A stretch of 64,000 nt of DNA from Dromaius novaehollandiae (Eukaryota > Chordata > Aves > Casuariiformes > Dromaiidae): NCBI RefSeq assembly GCF_036370855.1, contig NC_088110.1, forward strand, positions 21,881,501 to 21,945,500, given 5' to 3'. Shown here piece after piece: positions 25,638-38,005 of this stretch. The first letter of the stretch is position 1, and each line of letters opens with the position of its first letter. Both the position numbers and the translations under genes were made by a program. A model generated the notes under the pieces. It saw only the letters and a list, made by a program, of their open reading frames with translations, was not told where the DNA came from and searched no databases.

Positions 25638-27339
25638 GTATATTTATTCAGCAATGAGTAACTTTTAAAAATAGTTAAATCAATTTAGAACAAACTTTCA
25701 ACAGCAAATGTTCACCTCTGGACCGAGATCAAGAATGGAAACTCTCAGACCAAAAGGAATTTGTGCAGAATGTAACGAGGAACTAAAAATGTGCATGGGT
25801 CTGGGGCGGGGGGGAGGTGCTAGACCCGAAATCATGCCAGTTCACCCCAAAATGCAGGGTAGCACACATATCTTTTTCCTCTCTTGTGCAGCACGCAGAC
25901 GTATAACATTACACTTAGAGCGTATGCGAAGTGCAAATTCCAGCACCCACAAGGCTTCATTTTCATGCACCGATGGGCAGTTGTGCTTGGACAATGAGGC
26001 CCTATCCTGAAGTCCTTCAGTACATCGCATGTATGCACAAATCCTTACGTGGGCAGGCGAGTGCCCACCGAGTGTTTTCTTATTATAAAAGGCATGTGAG
26101 ATATTGGACTCATTAAGGTTAAATGCATGAAATTAGGTCCTCCTCCTTTTTTCCTCCTCCGATCTGTCTCTCTTTCTGCTGGGTGGTGGAAAGCACATAG
26201 CTTTTGTATAACTGTTGTCTGCAGCATCAGAGCAAAGTAGGGTTTATCTGCATCTTCCTTCTTTTTTTTTTTTTTTTTCTCTTGAATTTCTTGGTCCCCT
26301 TATTCAGAAGGTCCCAAAAGAGGAATCCGGGGACACTCATTCCCAGCTGCTCTCCGGCTGCTGCCCCCGCAACTCCTCAGCACCTTCTTCCCCATGCCCT
26401 TTTAGGAGCACCGTGCTCCCCTCGGGCCCTCCTCTCCCGCTCTTGGTCCTGCATGCTGCCAGGGACTTGAAGATGGTGGCATGAGACCACCTGGTCAGTC
26501 CCAGCTTTGAGAATTTGCCACGATTTTGGATGTTTGTAACCCGCCCAAAAATCTTTTGGGCTTCGGGATTGGCATCAGTGCAAGAGGGACAGGGCTTTGC
26601 AGCGGGGTGCTGCTGTAGCTGCAATTGCTACCAAAGGTCTGAGCGTCTGCTGTTGCTGTGGTGTAGCAAAGTGCAACGGCCAAGGGACCAGGAGTTATGG
26701 CCATGTCAGTCAGAGGCTTGTGTTTCCAGAGGAGAAATAGCACCTGCCTCCCCGGAGAAAAACTGAGGGGAATTGTAGATGCCTTTGTAGCGTTGCCTTC
26801 CTTATTAGGTTGAAGGACTCGTGGTCTGGCCTTTTGCTTGCTGGTATCCCGTTCCCCTTGCCCAGCGGGGGGCTGAGGTATGCTAAATTAAGATGATATA
26901 TTTTGTGGACAGGTGGAGAAGGGAATAATTTCTTCAGATTAAAAAAAAAAATGAAGTAGATAAAAAGTTCATTCCATGCTATGGAATAACCATACCATTG
27001 GATACCAGGGGATTATGTATTTATTATTATTTATGGTTTCTAAACTTGTTGCTTAATTGCAAGATTAGCTTACACAGTGATTTGCCTATCCAGATGGTTA
27101 ATTACACATATTTGCACACCCTTTTCCATCCTGGATGGATGAAATTGCTTGAATATTTTTTGCCTCCAACTGCAAGGAAAGACAAACCTTTAAAATACAA
27201 TGCCACTGTTGCCTTCAACAGGGTACCTATTAATAAAGCACAGTTCTTGGACATCCCCTGTGAAGGAGACAACAAAAGTGCCGTGATCTGCTGCTGGCTG
27301 TGAAAGGTGGGAGGCTGCTGCCCTGCTCTGGGAAAGGCA
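25638..27339. other. Non-coding stretch with homopolymers
   Basis: It holds a G-run at about 25803-25816, a T17 tract at 26262-26278 after a pyrimidine-rich lead, and a 7-bp perfect hairpin ATTCCAT/ATGGAAT at 26971-26987. Frames near 26200-26770 reach 95 codons on either strand without any recognisable domain. Confidence 0.5.
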
Positions 27340-27760
27340 TGCTGGCACGCCATGCGAGTGAGCACAGCAGCTCCTTGGGGAGCTTTTCCCTCTTCTGAGG
27401 CGTGAAGCCCCTCCGAGGGCTGGGCGAGGTTGCCCAAAGGCACGTGCTGCCCCATGGAGGTCGGATGGCTGGACAGGAGCATTGTAGGCAGCTAACTAGC
27501 TGGGCAAGCTGGTCCTGCTCAACGGGGCTTTCATCTCGGGCAGGAGATCAGATGCCACCGCGCCAGTGGCCTCACTGTCTAGACTGCAAAGGAAAGGTTT
27601 GCCCAACCTGCCGTCCCCACAAAGGGGTCTGGCAGAGCCTCGCTGGTGCCCATCCCTCGCACGTGCTGGGCAGAGGCTCCAGCCCCAGATACTTTACACC
27701 GCCGGTGATAATCCCCCAGGACAAACCGCAGGCATCTGCGAGACGTAACACCAACCTTTG
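27340..27760. promoter_or_regulatory. GC-rich, CpG-dense patch
   Basis: About 20 CpGs in 420 bases. A 163-codon plus-strand frame (27402-27893) and several minus-strand frames overlap here. Their translations are Cys/Pro/Arg-rich, run into the poly-C tract, and carry no domain, as expected of chance frames in GC-rich DNA. A CpG island for an unseen non-coding transcript is possible. Confidence 0.25.
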
Positions 27761-27858
27761 CCGCTGTCATTGCTGCTCTTGGTGGCTTGCAGCGAAACAC
27801 AGGCACAGCGTAGTTTGCACACTGTATGCGAGTAAAAATATAACTTGCTGCACAGCCT

Positions 27859-27875
27859 CCCCCCCCCCCCCCCCC
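27859..27875. repeat. Poly-C tract (17 C)
   Basis: Uninterrupted C17. Such runs form i-motif/G-quadruplex structures, stall polymerases and are often mis-sized in assemblies. Confidence 0.9.
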
Positions 27876-28269
27876 AGGCCATTAACGCTTTGAGGAGTCA
27901 GCAGATGAACCGGAGTGGTTAAACTCATTAACATCAGGTTAACTCCCATTGTGAAGCTTCTGGCTCGACATCAGAGGGCAATAAAACACCAAGCGCAACG
28001 TAATGACTGTTATGATCAGGAAATTTGGGACATGTGTCATCGCGGGGAACAAACAGGGCCAGCAGAGGTGCCTGGCAATAACGCTGCTGCATGTTCGCTG
28101 CCACTCACTCCCCCTCAATGTTCCTCTTATGCCCTTTATCAGCTTCCTCCGACTTTGGATGCAAACAAAGTCTGGCCCTTACCTGAGGGTCAGAGAGATG
28201 AGAGACAGTGTTGCACAGGATATTCCCAGCATTTTCAATGCTTCCTTTTTGGTGCAGTATGAATGTCTG

Positions 28270-28520
28270 ACTGACATGTCCTAGCGAAAGTGCTCCGGGT
28301 TCCCGCGGGACCTGTGCGGCTGTAAAACTCACAAACATAATAATAACAAAGTCATAAATTCTGACCTGTGGTACAGTCCGAGTCGAATAACAGCTCCCCA
28401 GCTGTGGAATATATGCCCTTGTTATGTGAAGATGGCAGACCCAGGGGTAAAGTTCATGTCATATTTGTCAAGTTGTGCAGAGCCAGGCCTGTTTAATGAC
28501 CTAAAAGCAGCCAAAACCCC
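28270..28520. promoter_or_regulatory. Candidate regulatory block
   Basis: Starts with a CpG cluster (about 28283-28320) and continues into AT-rich sequence still holding CpGs (near 28379-28385), with a palindromic CAGCTCCCCAGCTG pair of E-box-like halves near 28390-28403. There is no open frame of note and no repeat signature. The call is inferred from composition and unproven. Confidence 0.25.
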
Positions 28521-29349
28521 AAGCGGTAGGACAGATGCCCAGCAGTGTTTTCAGCCTCTTCTGATTTACCGATTATTTTGTTAAGTAGTGAAAGGCTTAA
28601 AAAAATAGCCAATGAGAGGCAGATAAGGGGCCTCAGCAACAAGTGACTGAGATATCATAAGGATGGGTTTATTCCTTTAAAAACACGCAAGACCTTTTCT
28701 CTTTAAAGGTGTACCCAGTGCTGAATAACTCCTAGACATGAGGACTGGATGCAGCCCAGAAGGAAATATAAAATATTCCATGGGCATTTCAGCTTCTTTC
28801 AGTGGTGACTTTTTTTCCTGGTCACAGCCTTTCAGCCTGTGATCCCCTGGAAGACCTTAAGAAAGCTCCAGGACTTACAGAGAAGCAGGGATATGAGCTG
28901 GGTGACTATTACAAACATCCAATAGAGTCATTGTCTAATTCAGACCCTTCCCAGCCAAGCATAGTTCAGCATGCAGAAGGTCCACGTGCAGTCCGTGCCT
29001 GCTCTGAGATGTGCTCGGCTAGCCTGGCAGTGGTGCACGTAGCCTTGGGGAGACACGCCACCGGGGAGAAGCACAGGATAAAGCTTCAGAGGTGGAAGCC
29101 ATCCCCAAGAGGGGGTTTACCAAGGAAAAGGATCTCGGGAGACTTTTTCTCCATCCCCCCATCATATGGTACAGCTGCAGCATCTCCTCTGTCAGCCTGG
29201 GATCACGTCCACCTCAAGCCTCAGTGACAAGCGGGAGTGGGCTGCTCGCCATCCGGAGAAGGAAGGACGAGATGATTTGTTTTTGTGTGTGTTTTTCTTT
29301 CCATGTCTGCTGCTTGGAAGGAAACATGTCTGCTCGGAGAGAACAATGC
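28521..29349. other. Non-coding stretch
   Basis: Mixed composition. A 141-codon plus frame at 28802-29227 starts in ordinary sequence and has no domain that I recognise. No repeats were identified. Confidence 0.45.
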
Positions 29350-29508
29350 TGCCCCGGCCGTGGGAGTGAGCCGCTGATGCACGCAGCTCTTCGCCCGGCC
29401 CCGTTCCCAGGCAGCCCTGGGCAGCACTTGGCTGCACCGCGGCTCCGGGTAGCGGCTAAGCACAGCCGGGACGGTGAGGGGTCGCGGGGAGCTTGGCGGT
29501 GCAGCGTC
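29350..29508. promoter_or_regulatory. CpG-dense patch (possible small CpG island)
   Basis: About 17 CpGs in 160 bases, the densest patch in the window, with GGCCG/CCCGG-type words. Overlapping frames of 129-185 codons on the minus strand and 155 on the plus strand are typical of stop-poor GC-rich DNA. No TATA or initiator was picked out. Confidence 0.35.
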
Positions 29509-30764
29509 TTCTCCTTTGTGGGGACACAGCATCTGCTCTCCATGAGCTGTTGTAGGTAGGGATGGCCTCTTGCACACCCCCAAAATTCCCACTCTGCACC
29601 CATGCCAATGTCCTACCCTCCCGCCTCTAAATCTTCCTCTCTTTCTTACTCCAAGTTCTTTCCCTTGACCTCTCTTAGAGGTATTTCTGCTCTTTCTACT
29701 TCCCATCCTCATGCTGATGGACTGGTGTGGAAGGTATGTGGAGACGAGGGAGCCACCCAATGTCTTTCTCCTCCGCATCCAAGGCCAGCAAAGTCAGATT
29801 TCCTTGTGCCGAGACAACACAATGCTTGTGAAGGTTGTGAAATTCCTGCTGCATTTCCCCACGTCTCTATTAATCACATCATTGGTGTTACACATCCCCC
29901 TTCTCCTGACGCCTCTCGTGGGAAGCAGGGAGAGCCCTGAGTGTTGTTAAAGCACAGCTTCGCTCCCTATCATACTCTAGCCATCTTCAAAGCCCCAGGC
30001 AATCCTTCATGAATTAATCCTCACCTTTGCCCTGTGCAGAATAGGTAACGGCTTGTCCTGGTGCTCCTCAGAAGTCATAAATTCTGAAGTGGAGGAATTC
30101 AGGCTGCAACTTTCTAACTCCCTGCCTTCCTACTCGTGTACTGTCTGCTTTGCATCTTGGGGTGCACGACAGCCGTGTAAGGAGCCGGTGAAGGATTCCC
30201 AGCTGGCTCCCCAAACAACTCCTTCGGCTGCAAGTACTTGGTGTAAATTAGAGAAGGCTCAAATGGGCCATGGCTGACATTGAAGTCTGAGCAATGCAGG
30301 ATTGGGAGTAGGAGGTGTTTTAGAGGAGTCATTGCCAAATACTAGGAAATTGGAGGTGTTAAGGTGAGGGAGATCACAAAGAACTGCAAAGATATCTTTG
30401 TCAGAGCTCAGGGCATTAGCTACGATGTCCAGGCAAGTATTGGGTTGAGAAAGTACGTTGGAGTAATCATGCCTTTTTACTTATTTTATGCCATTTATCC
30501 TCATCTCTTGGCTTTCACGATTGCTCGCTGTTGCTGTTCTTTGAGCCCAGCTGCGCTCAGAGGCAAAGGCTGCAGGGTGAGTGCAGCACACGCATCCCGC
30601 TGCCTTCTCTCCCAGCGAAATATTGCTCGGCCCTCCCTGTGGGAAGCCTGTCAGGATCCTTTAGGGTGAAAGGTGCTCAACAGAGCACCTGTAATTTAAA
30701 TTTTTGCACCGACACATCAGAGAGCGCTTAAACAAGGACCCTTAACATCCACCCCGTCTTCTCT
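29509..30764. other. Non-coding stretch
   Basis: Contains a weak exon-like segment (29679-29733, acceptor CTCTCTTAG, donor AAG/GTATGT) and a pyrimidine-rich tract near 29625-29705. Frames reach about 112 codons without a domain. No mobile element recognised. Confidence 0.4.
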
Positions 30765-30990
30765 CAGCTCCCTTCGGTCGCGCGCCTCTCGGAGCCCAGC
30801 TATTCCAGTTTTGAATGGGAGCTTAGTTTTAAGGATAAACACATCCATCACAAAGCTGTTGGGCGGACGGCTGTGCTCCAGCGCTGGCGCTCCCAGCCGC
30901 CGTGAACCCCCTTCCGAGGGCTCTGCCCCTTCCAAATGCCCCCAGCACGATCCTGCCGTTTCCCAGGAGCGGGAAAAGATGCGGGAAAAC
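30765..30990. promoter_or_regulatory. CpG-dense patch
   Basis: About 16 CpGs in 225 bases, including a TCGCGCGCC cluster near 30778. Frames over it (91 and 106 codons) are unremarkable. It may be a small CpG island or simple GC drift. Confidence 0.3.
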
Positions 30991-31139
30991 AAGGGGCACT
31001 TTAACCCCTTTTTAAAGCGCTGTTTTCCCCTGGTTTCTTATATTTGGTTTGGGTACGGTTCTGAAACAAAAGGCATTAAAAAGCCAAGTTGTTGGGGCAG
31101 GAGGAGGGAAGAAAGTTGGTTTGATTTTTGAGAGTCTTG

Positions 31140-31470
31140 GAAGAACATTAAAATTTCATAACAGGCAGAAAAAAAAGGTTGTTTGCTTATAAGGTCTCTA
31201 GTGTTTAAAGAGCTAGAGACAAAACTGCCGAGTAGTATATTCCAGTTTATCCTGTGGAATAGGAAGGAATGGCCCCAGACGTAATTACAAGTAAGTAGTG
31301 CACAGAGCGAGGGGGAAAAGCTCAGGAAATCTCATGTCTACGAGCGTTTTCTCTGGTGTTTAATCCGTTTGCCTGGGTGTACAGTACATATTGTTTGTTT
31401 GTATTTTTTGCGATCCGTCTCAGTTGTAGCATACTGGATTCTTTGATGATGAAAATGTGGGATGGGAAGA
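31140..31470. promoter_or_regulatory. Candidate regulatory block (CpG-retaining, AT-rich)
   Basis: AT-rich sequence that nevertheless keeps about eight CpGs (for example ACGTAATTAC near 31280 and GCGATCCGT near 31411), with no reading frame and no repeat signature. CpG retention outside an island suggests either low germline methylation or constraint. Weak evidence. Confidence 0.25.
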
Positions 31471-34400
31471 TTTCTCTACAGCTGCTCCCGAAATTCAAGG
31501 CACTTTAAAGTAAGAGCAGTGAACAAGGGCGAAATGTGAAGCTTGTTTTGTGAGTTTGCTGAGCTGGAATCTGCAGGATGAAGTTTCGGTGGTGGTCTCG
31601 CTGCTTGCTGACTTTTGAGTTTTATCAACTGAACAAGCAACATGAGAGCGACTTTACCAAAGCAGGAGAATGATATCTCGTTAATGCTTCTAACTAGCAA
31701 AAAAGAAAAGAATAATAAAGTCCGTGGCTATAAAGCAGCAGGGAGATGATGATGAATGCGAGGCTGTAGATGAAAACTATACATGGCTGTAGAGTTTTCA
31801 GAAAATATGTTCTATTTCTATTCTTGAGCTTGACTCTTTAAAAATACATTAACGTTGAAATGGAATTTAAAAACACTGAGCAACAAAGCTGGCAAAATAT
31901 TTCTTTGAAACACAGACCTCTGGATTTGAAAAACAAAATCAGTCATAAATCACTGAACACATTAACAGCCACAATATAGATATTGAACCTTATAAAATAT
32001 CCTTTACAGTAAAAAATAACATTAGTAACTGGTATGTTATTGTGATACAAAGTATTAAAGGTATTATATTACAGCCAAGGTTGCAGATATCAGTTCCATT
32101 TTAAAATCACTGCGTAGTACTTTAAAAAATCATTTGTAGTGAAAACTTTGTTCTATGTTACATCATACTTATTTATGAAAACAAGAAACTTTTATTACAT
32201 TGTATTTTATTATGTATATACTTTTAGTGACCTGTAATTTGTATGACATTACTATATTTAATGGCATATTTGTTGCAGTAGAAGATATAGATCTTAATTT
32301 TCTGCTTTGTTTTACAGAAAAAAAACCACTGAGAAAGTTATCTTGCTTATAATCTCCTATATTCACAGTGGTTTCTAGGTAGCCTTCAAGCTGAACACAA
32401 AGAAAGTACATCAAATTATTGCTTTAAGATGCATAACATTTTCTGTTTTTTAAATGAATACAGCACATTATTACACCTCTGTGTATACCCCATCTGTGTG
32501 CTTCATATTCATAAGAACAACCATATAATTATGGGCAGCATTTTAAAGGCTTCTAGCTAAACTAGAAGTAAAAGTGCTACTATCTACTTTGGGATTTGTG
32601 CTCCTAAAAACACCCTGATTCATTTATAAATTAAATATCTGCATTAGGTTGATCCTCTGATTTGAAATATTCATCCCACAAGGATAATTTATTGTTTTTT
32701 ATTAGGACTCAATTTTCTCCTTATTTTTCTATTCCCCAGTAATAGATCAGCTTCCTTACTTTTCAACTCTTACCTATGTGATTATAAAAATAAAACACAA
32801 GGAGTAATTCTGTAGATTGTATATATGTAAAATCTCAGCATTGTTTTATGGGACTTTTCCAGATAGGAGCCTGATCCAAGCCAGGTTAATGAGTCATTTC
32901 TATCTGCTGTAAAGGGGTTTGGATCTCGACACTGGAGTCCTTACAAATTGGAAGCTGTACTTTTGTAAGAACATGAATTTTATCATTTTGCAAAATCAGA
33001 ACTAGTTACCCATGCAATAGTTCAGACTGCAGTTGGAGAGTGTGGTTTGGTCTGATAATGATATCTTCTTCCATGTACTTTGGGCTTATCACTGGCTTTG
33101 TGGCTAGCAAAACACGTGTCCACTTATTTCTCACCCGTGTGTTAATAAAAGACTTGCCTTGGCATAATGTTTGCATATTAAAACACAATGAATTTTCTAC
33201 CCAGACTTTGATTTTATTTTTCTAAAATAGACAAAGTCAGTCATCTAAGCGTTCATTTCACATTCTGATAATTAACAGTGCAGCCTTAACTCTCTTTACA
33301 TTTACTAGGAACTCTCTTTTTATTTATTGGGAAATGAGGAAATCTAAGGATTTATAGAAATTCTGGAGTCAATAAAGGTTCAAGTGCTTTTGCATCCTTT
33401 TCTCTCCCCCTTTCATGCATTTTCATTTCTTGCTGTTGCTGTTACTTTGTGTGTGCCTTTTCACAAAGCTCTCATTCTGAACAGGGAGGAGGGTCCGAAA
33501 AGGGTTAGCTTAGACTAAACATAGTATGGAAACAAGGACTATGTTGTCGTATCAAGTTTGCTCAACACTTAAAATCCAACTTGGGTCTCCATGTCCTGCC
33601 ATAATGCAAATGAGAATGTTCTTGCTGGGAACATGTCATTCTCGTGAACGTTAAATACTGTCATGCAAGCCTCGTGGGAGCAAACTGCAGCAAGCCCTTC
33701 TCCTGATTTAAGAGCTATTACTGATGCTGCTATTATTACTTTACAGGGGTACAGCAGGGATTCTCAACCTTAATTCTCAACCTTTCCCTTATTTCTACAT
33801 AGGAGGAAGCTAAATGGCAAGGCTCCCAGCTAGATACATTTGTTGTCCCAGTATGTAGGAATAATTGGAGAAAGGCTCCCGTTATGGAGTTTCTCTGGTG
33901 TAAGGAATCTTTCTCAGATCAGCTTTCAGACTGAAAGTTTTAAAAATGTGACTTCTGTTTAAACATGCCTTACTGCAGGCACCACAAAGAACCAGTAACT
34001 GCCCTTATTTGCACGTCCTACACATAGGAGCTGACCTCATTTCTGAGCAGAGGAAGGCTTCTGGGTCTTGCCAACCTGGACAACAGTGAATATGCGAAGG
34101 GTCTTAGTCCTGCCATCCTCCCTGCTTGTGCCCGTGAGCCTGCATTGCCACGCTCCTCTCCCAGGCACCGGATTTTTGCCCTCAGCTTTCAGAGTGAGGT
34201 GGCCTACACCAGAAAGGCATTTGAAGGGACGAGCAGAAGGATCAAGCTCGTACAGAGGGAAATGCGAAAAGCTGGATTCTGCTTCACTTCTGCTCTTTTC
34301 TGTGGGTTTTACACAGGCATAATTCAGAGGTTCCCAAAGGCAAAGGGTTCGGAAGAGGCCAGAGGTGTCAGGGACGACGCGCAGCAGGCCATTCCCGGTC

Positions 34401-36159
34401 ACATCTGCAAAGTGTGGAAACTTCACTGACTTCCCATTCAGCTCCCACCCAAGAATAGAAATCTTTGCTGGCTCAGGGATGCAGTTTGCAGCCTCTCTGC
34501 TCCACCACTTGTAAATAGAGACCTTTTTATCTCCAGGTTTTCATATTCAAGAGAAAATGATCTCTAGCCGTAAAAAAAAAACGTGTCTTCCAATAGCTCT
34601 GCTGAGGGCATACCAGCCCAGGTCTTCAGCATGGCTTTGAAATGCATACCACAGACTTAGAGCCGTAGGTATGTCCTTATCCTTCTCCTTATCCATTACA
34701 CTTGATCCCTCCACAGTCAGTCATGTGTTGTTCTTTCTGGAGGGCGGCAACTCAGAAAATGCCAAATATCTGATTTATTTGTGGTTGAGAAAACGGTCTC
34801 TGCATGAGCCGAAAGTTTCCCTCCTTTTTGTTAAAGTACCTGCCAAAATCTTTAAACGCTCAGAAACCTTCCTCAGCACTAGCACTGTCATTGCAACCCC
34901 AGCATCCCTGGGAAGGATGAGGGCCCTTGTTCTTGGGCATGTTATGGTGAAGGCAACGCCTGACACAGCAAAGTGACCGTCTGCAGCCAGAGACAGGACA
35001 GCGGATGCGGATGAAGCCTACAAATGAGGTTGTAATGGGTTGGGGAGCAGATGTAAAATCAAATCAGCCAAATTCAGTGGAGATGCAGCCTGCCCTTTCA
35101 TACTCACAGCGTAGCCTTTTCCTTTTGACAGTCTGCTGAAAGGACCTCCATTGTGCGTTACTTAACACATCTGTGAATTTATTGCAAGCTGATGCTTTCT
35201 GTTTTACATCTCAGTGGCACAAGCAGAAGACACAGAAGAACAACTAATCCCAGATCTCTGATTCCACCCTGCATCCAAGTGTGGTAAAATCCCCAAAGAC
35301 GTTGACACAGGAGAGCCCCACTTGGCCTGGCCCCATCCTGACTGGTACTGGCACCCACTGGTTCACCCCATAGCAGATGCTTCAGGAAAAAGGAGAGAAT
35401 TTGAACAAGCAGTAGAAAATCTGAGGCTCATTTAAAGGCTCATACAGCCTTTAAATACATGACCTATATATTATACTCTGTGTGTGTTGGGAGGGAAGGG
35501 GCCAAATATAACACTGGCCAAATTCCTCATGTGTGCAAGTCCCCGTGGCCTGAGTTTATTACCCTGCAGTTTGCCCGAAGGAGAATAAGGTGAAAGGGAA
35601 AGAATACAGCTTACCCGGGGAGGAATAAAGCTTAAATCTCAGCTTCTCACACTTCATAAAGGAGTGGAGGGGGATGGTGCATTATGGAGATATTTTTCCA
35701 AGGCAGTTATCCCACCTGTGCTCTCTTGCTGCCTCTTGGTCCCTGGCTGGCACTGCTGGACCTGGGCAGCGTGGAAGGGGACGCTGAGGGCACCCTGCCT
35801 CTCCCGCCCGCTGCTGTGCTCCCGCCGAGCAGTCGGACCCAAAGGCAGCCGATGCCTGCGTTGAGCTACAGCGTAGGCATTTTTCGGCTGGACAGCAGGC
35901 TTCTGACCATAGGGCGTCCTTATCCTAACGCTTTCCCTGCCCTTTACCTTATTTAGCCCCTTGCAACAAGCCATAATGAAATAATGTTCACCATGGCAAG
36001 AACACAAAATAGCTCATGATGTGCCTCAAACTGTGAGAAAAGAGTATTCGATCCTCCCCAAACACAGACCTGCACACTTCAAAGGGGGTAGTATTTAGAT
36101 AGTAATCAACATCGTGTTTTATTCCCCTTCCTGGCCCAACGTGCATATTTGCTCAGCCA
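31471..36159. other. Non-coding stretch, no gene recognised
   Basis: 31.8-33.4 kb is strongly AT-rich with few frames; 34.0-36.0 kb is more balanced with frames up to 129 codons (34037-34426 minus) and no domain. The only structured item is a 13-bp exact tandem duplication near 33760-33785. No mobile element or RNA gene was identified. Confidence 0.5.
33760..33785 (+). repeat. 13-bp tandem duplication
   Basis: ATTCTCAACCTTA is followed directly by ATTCTCAACCTTT. Two copies, one mismatch; a recent small slippage or duplication event. Confidence 0.8.
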
Positions 36160-36320
36160 CGCTTTCCGCCCGCCCAGAAAATCTGCTGTTTTGGGTCCAC
36201 AGGACGTGAGCCGGCACGTGGGACTGAGCCTGCAAGCAGCCAGCGCTGCCCCGACGCTGCCCGGGCAGCCTGTCCCCGGCCCGGCCCGACAGCCCAAGGG
36301 CACAGCGGTTCCCTCTCCTC
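36160..36320. promoter_or_regulatory. CpG-dense patch
   Basis: About 14 CpGs in 150 bases, ending in a GGCCCGGCCCG run near 36278. An 85-90 codon frame on each strand crosses it with no domain. Function is unknown. Confidence 0.3.
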
Positions 36321-36984
36321 GTCCCTCTGCAGACTTCAGTGCCCGGTGCATCTCCCAGAGCAATGGACAGGGGAGAACTGCATTTCTTCAGGTCTCAGAG
36401 AGTGCGATAAATATTCAGTAAAGAAATAGAGATTAAAACCGAATGTTGCTTGTATTTTTTTTTATTTATTTTTTTTAGGTCAGCATCTGTAGCTTCTCGT
36501 GCTGTTATTTATGAAACAGCTTTATTAACTTATTATGAAAGTAGGCATTTGTTATGCAGTAAATTTAAGTTTCATAGTCAATGGAAGTTTTGTGGCCTGG
36601 GAAAAAGTAAACATAAACTGAATAAGTCACTTATTCCTATTCTTGTTTTGGCCCAATGAGAATTAACATCAGATGTGTGAATGGTGAAATTCCTTGAAGG
36701 AAATGCATCTCCTTTGTTAGTGCTTGTTAGCTAAAAACACCAGAGCCTCAGATGATGTAACAGCCAGACGTCTGCAGACTTTAAGAATAATTGTAATTTA
36801 TTTCCAGGAATAAGAGGAAATTTCTACCTATTACTCTTCTCACATCACTCATCCTAGCAGGGATAAATGCTTTCCAAGGCACTTCAGCAGTCATTAATGC
36901 TATAGATCTGTATGGGTCACTCCATTCAACAGATAAATTGGAATCTAGCATCAATCCTAGGGAAAATTAAAAAGAAGTCATGAT
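36321..36984. other. Non-coding stretch
   Basis: AT-rich with a T-rich run near 36456-36477. Nothing recognised. The last ~100 bases may be decayed 5' parts of the CR1 copy that follows. Confidence 0.5.
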
Positions 36985-38005
36985 CTGAGAATAGACAGAG
37001 ATTGAGGAGAACTGAGCTGATAGTACTAAATTATTCAGGAACTAGAGATAAAGGCTGATTGTGATGAGATATCAAAAATAATTCTAGAAATGCAGGACTG
37101 GGTGATAAAATATCAGATAAAATTCAAGGTAGATAAATGTCAAGTGACATTTATGTGAGGAAATCCTAATTTTACATGTGCTCTAAATTTACTCTAACTG
37201 TTGAGCAGAAAGATTTTGGAGTTATAACAGAGATTCCTATAAAATCAATTATCCTGTGTAAGAGATTATATCTATAGCTCTAAAAAAGCAAAGTGAATGT
37301 TAGAAATCGTTAAGAAAGATATGCAGAATATAACAAAAAATTGTTATGCCATTTTATAAACCCTTGGTGCATCTTCACCTGAAACACCTGCAATCTTCCA
37401 TCTCCAAAAGGAAATAGTTGAACTGGCACAGGCTCAAAGAGGATAATTAAAGACTTAGAAAGGCTTCAGTACAAGAACGATTAAATGGACTAGGTTTCTT
37501 CAGCCAGAAGAGAGATGACTGAGAGAAGATACGATGGAGGTCCCTGGTATTGTGAGTGACAAGGAGAGAATAGCAAGCAGATATGCACTGTTTTTCCTGC
37601 TAATACAGAAACTCAGAGGCATGAAATGGAGCTGGTAGTTAAAACCATCTAGCAGCAATCCTCCTTGATGCCATGCTTAGTCATCTCGAGGAACTCCTTG
37701 CCACAGGATACTGTGAGTGCTAAAAGTTTACTGCATACATTCATGAAAGAAAAACTCATCCAAGGTTTTAAAAACCCATCTGTGTTTTGTATTAAATACA
37801 AAGACGCCACGTCTGGTTCAGAAAGTGCCTGAGCCAGAAACCACTGTAGATTAGGCAAGTATTTGGGGGAAAGTATCCCTGTATAATTGACCTACATTTG
37901 TACTCTTTCCTGGGCTCTCACTACTGGCCACTGTTGCAGATCGGACATTATTTGGCGGGGACCTTCAGTCTGACCTGCTAAGGCTGTTCCTATCTTCTTC
38001 ATGCG
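36985..38005 (+). mobile_element. Ancient CR1 LINE remnant, RT C-terminal region to 3' end
   Basis: About 1 kb aligns by eye, in order, with the CR1 sequence shared by turtles, crocodilians and birds. GGTGATAAAATATCAGATAA and GGTAGATAAATGTCAAGTGA come first (about 37100), then AATGTTAGAAATCGTTAAGA, then AAGAGAGATGACTGAGAGAA, then GAGGAACTCCTTGCCACAGG (about 37687). It closes with CACTACTGGCCACTGTTGCAG and CTTCAGTCTGACCTGC, then a run of C/T words. These encode the end of the reverse-transcriptase domain and the 3' UTR. Many stops and small indels break the frame, so it is dead and old. The boundary at the 5' side is approximate. Confidence 0.8.

Noticed and set aside
27402..27893. 163-codon plus-strand frame
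   Set aside because: Cys/Pro-rich translation ends in the poly-C tract; composition artefact.
29221..29778. 185-codon minus-strand frame with overlapping 155- and 129-codon frames
   Set aside because: Several long frames overlapping in different phases is the signature of stop-poor GC-rich DNA, not of a gene.
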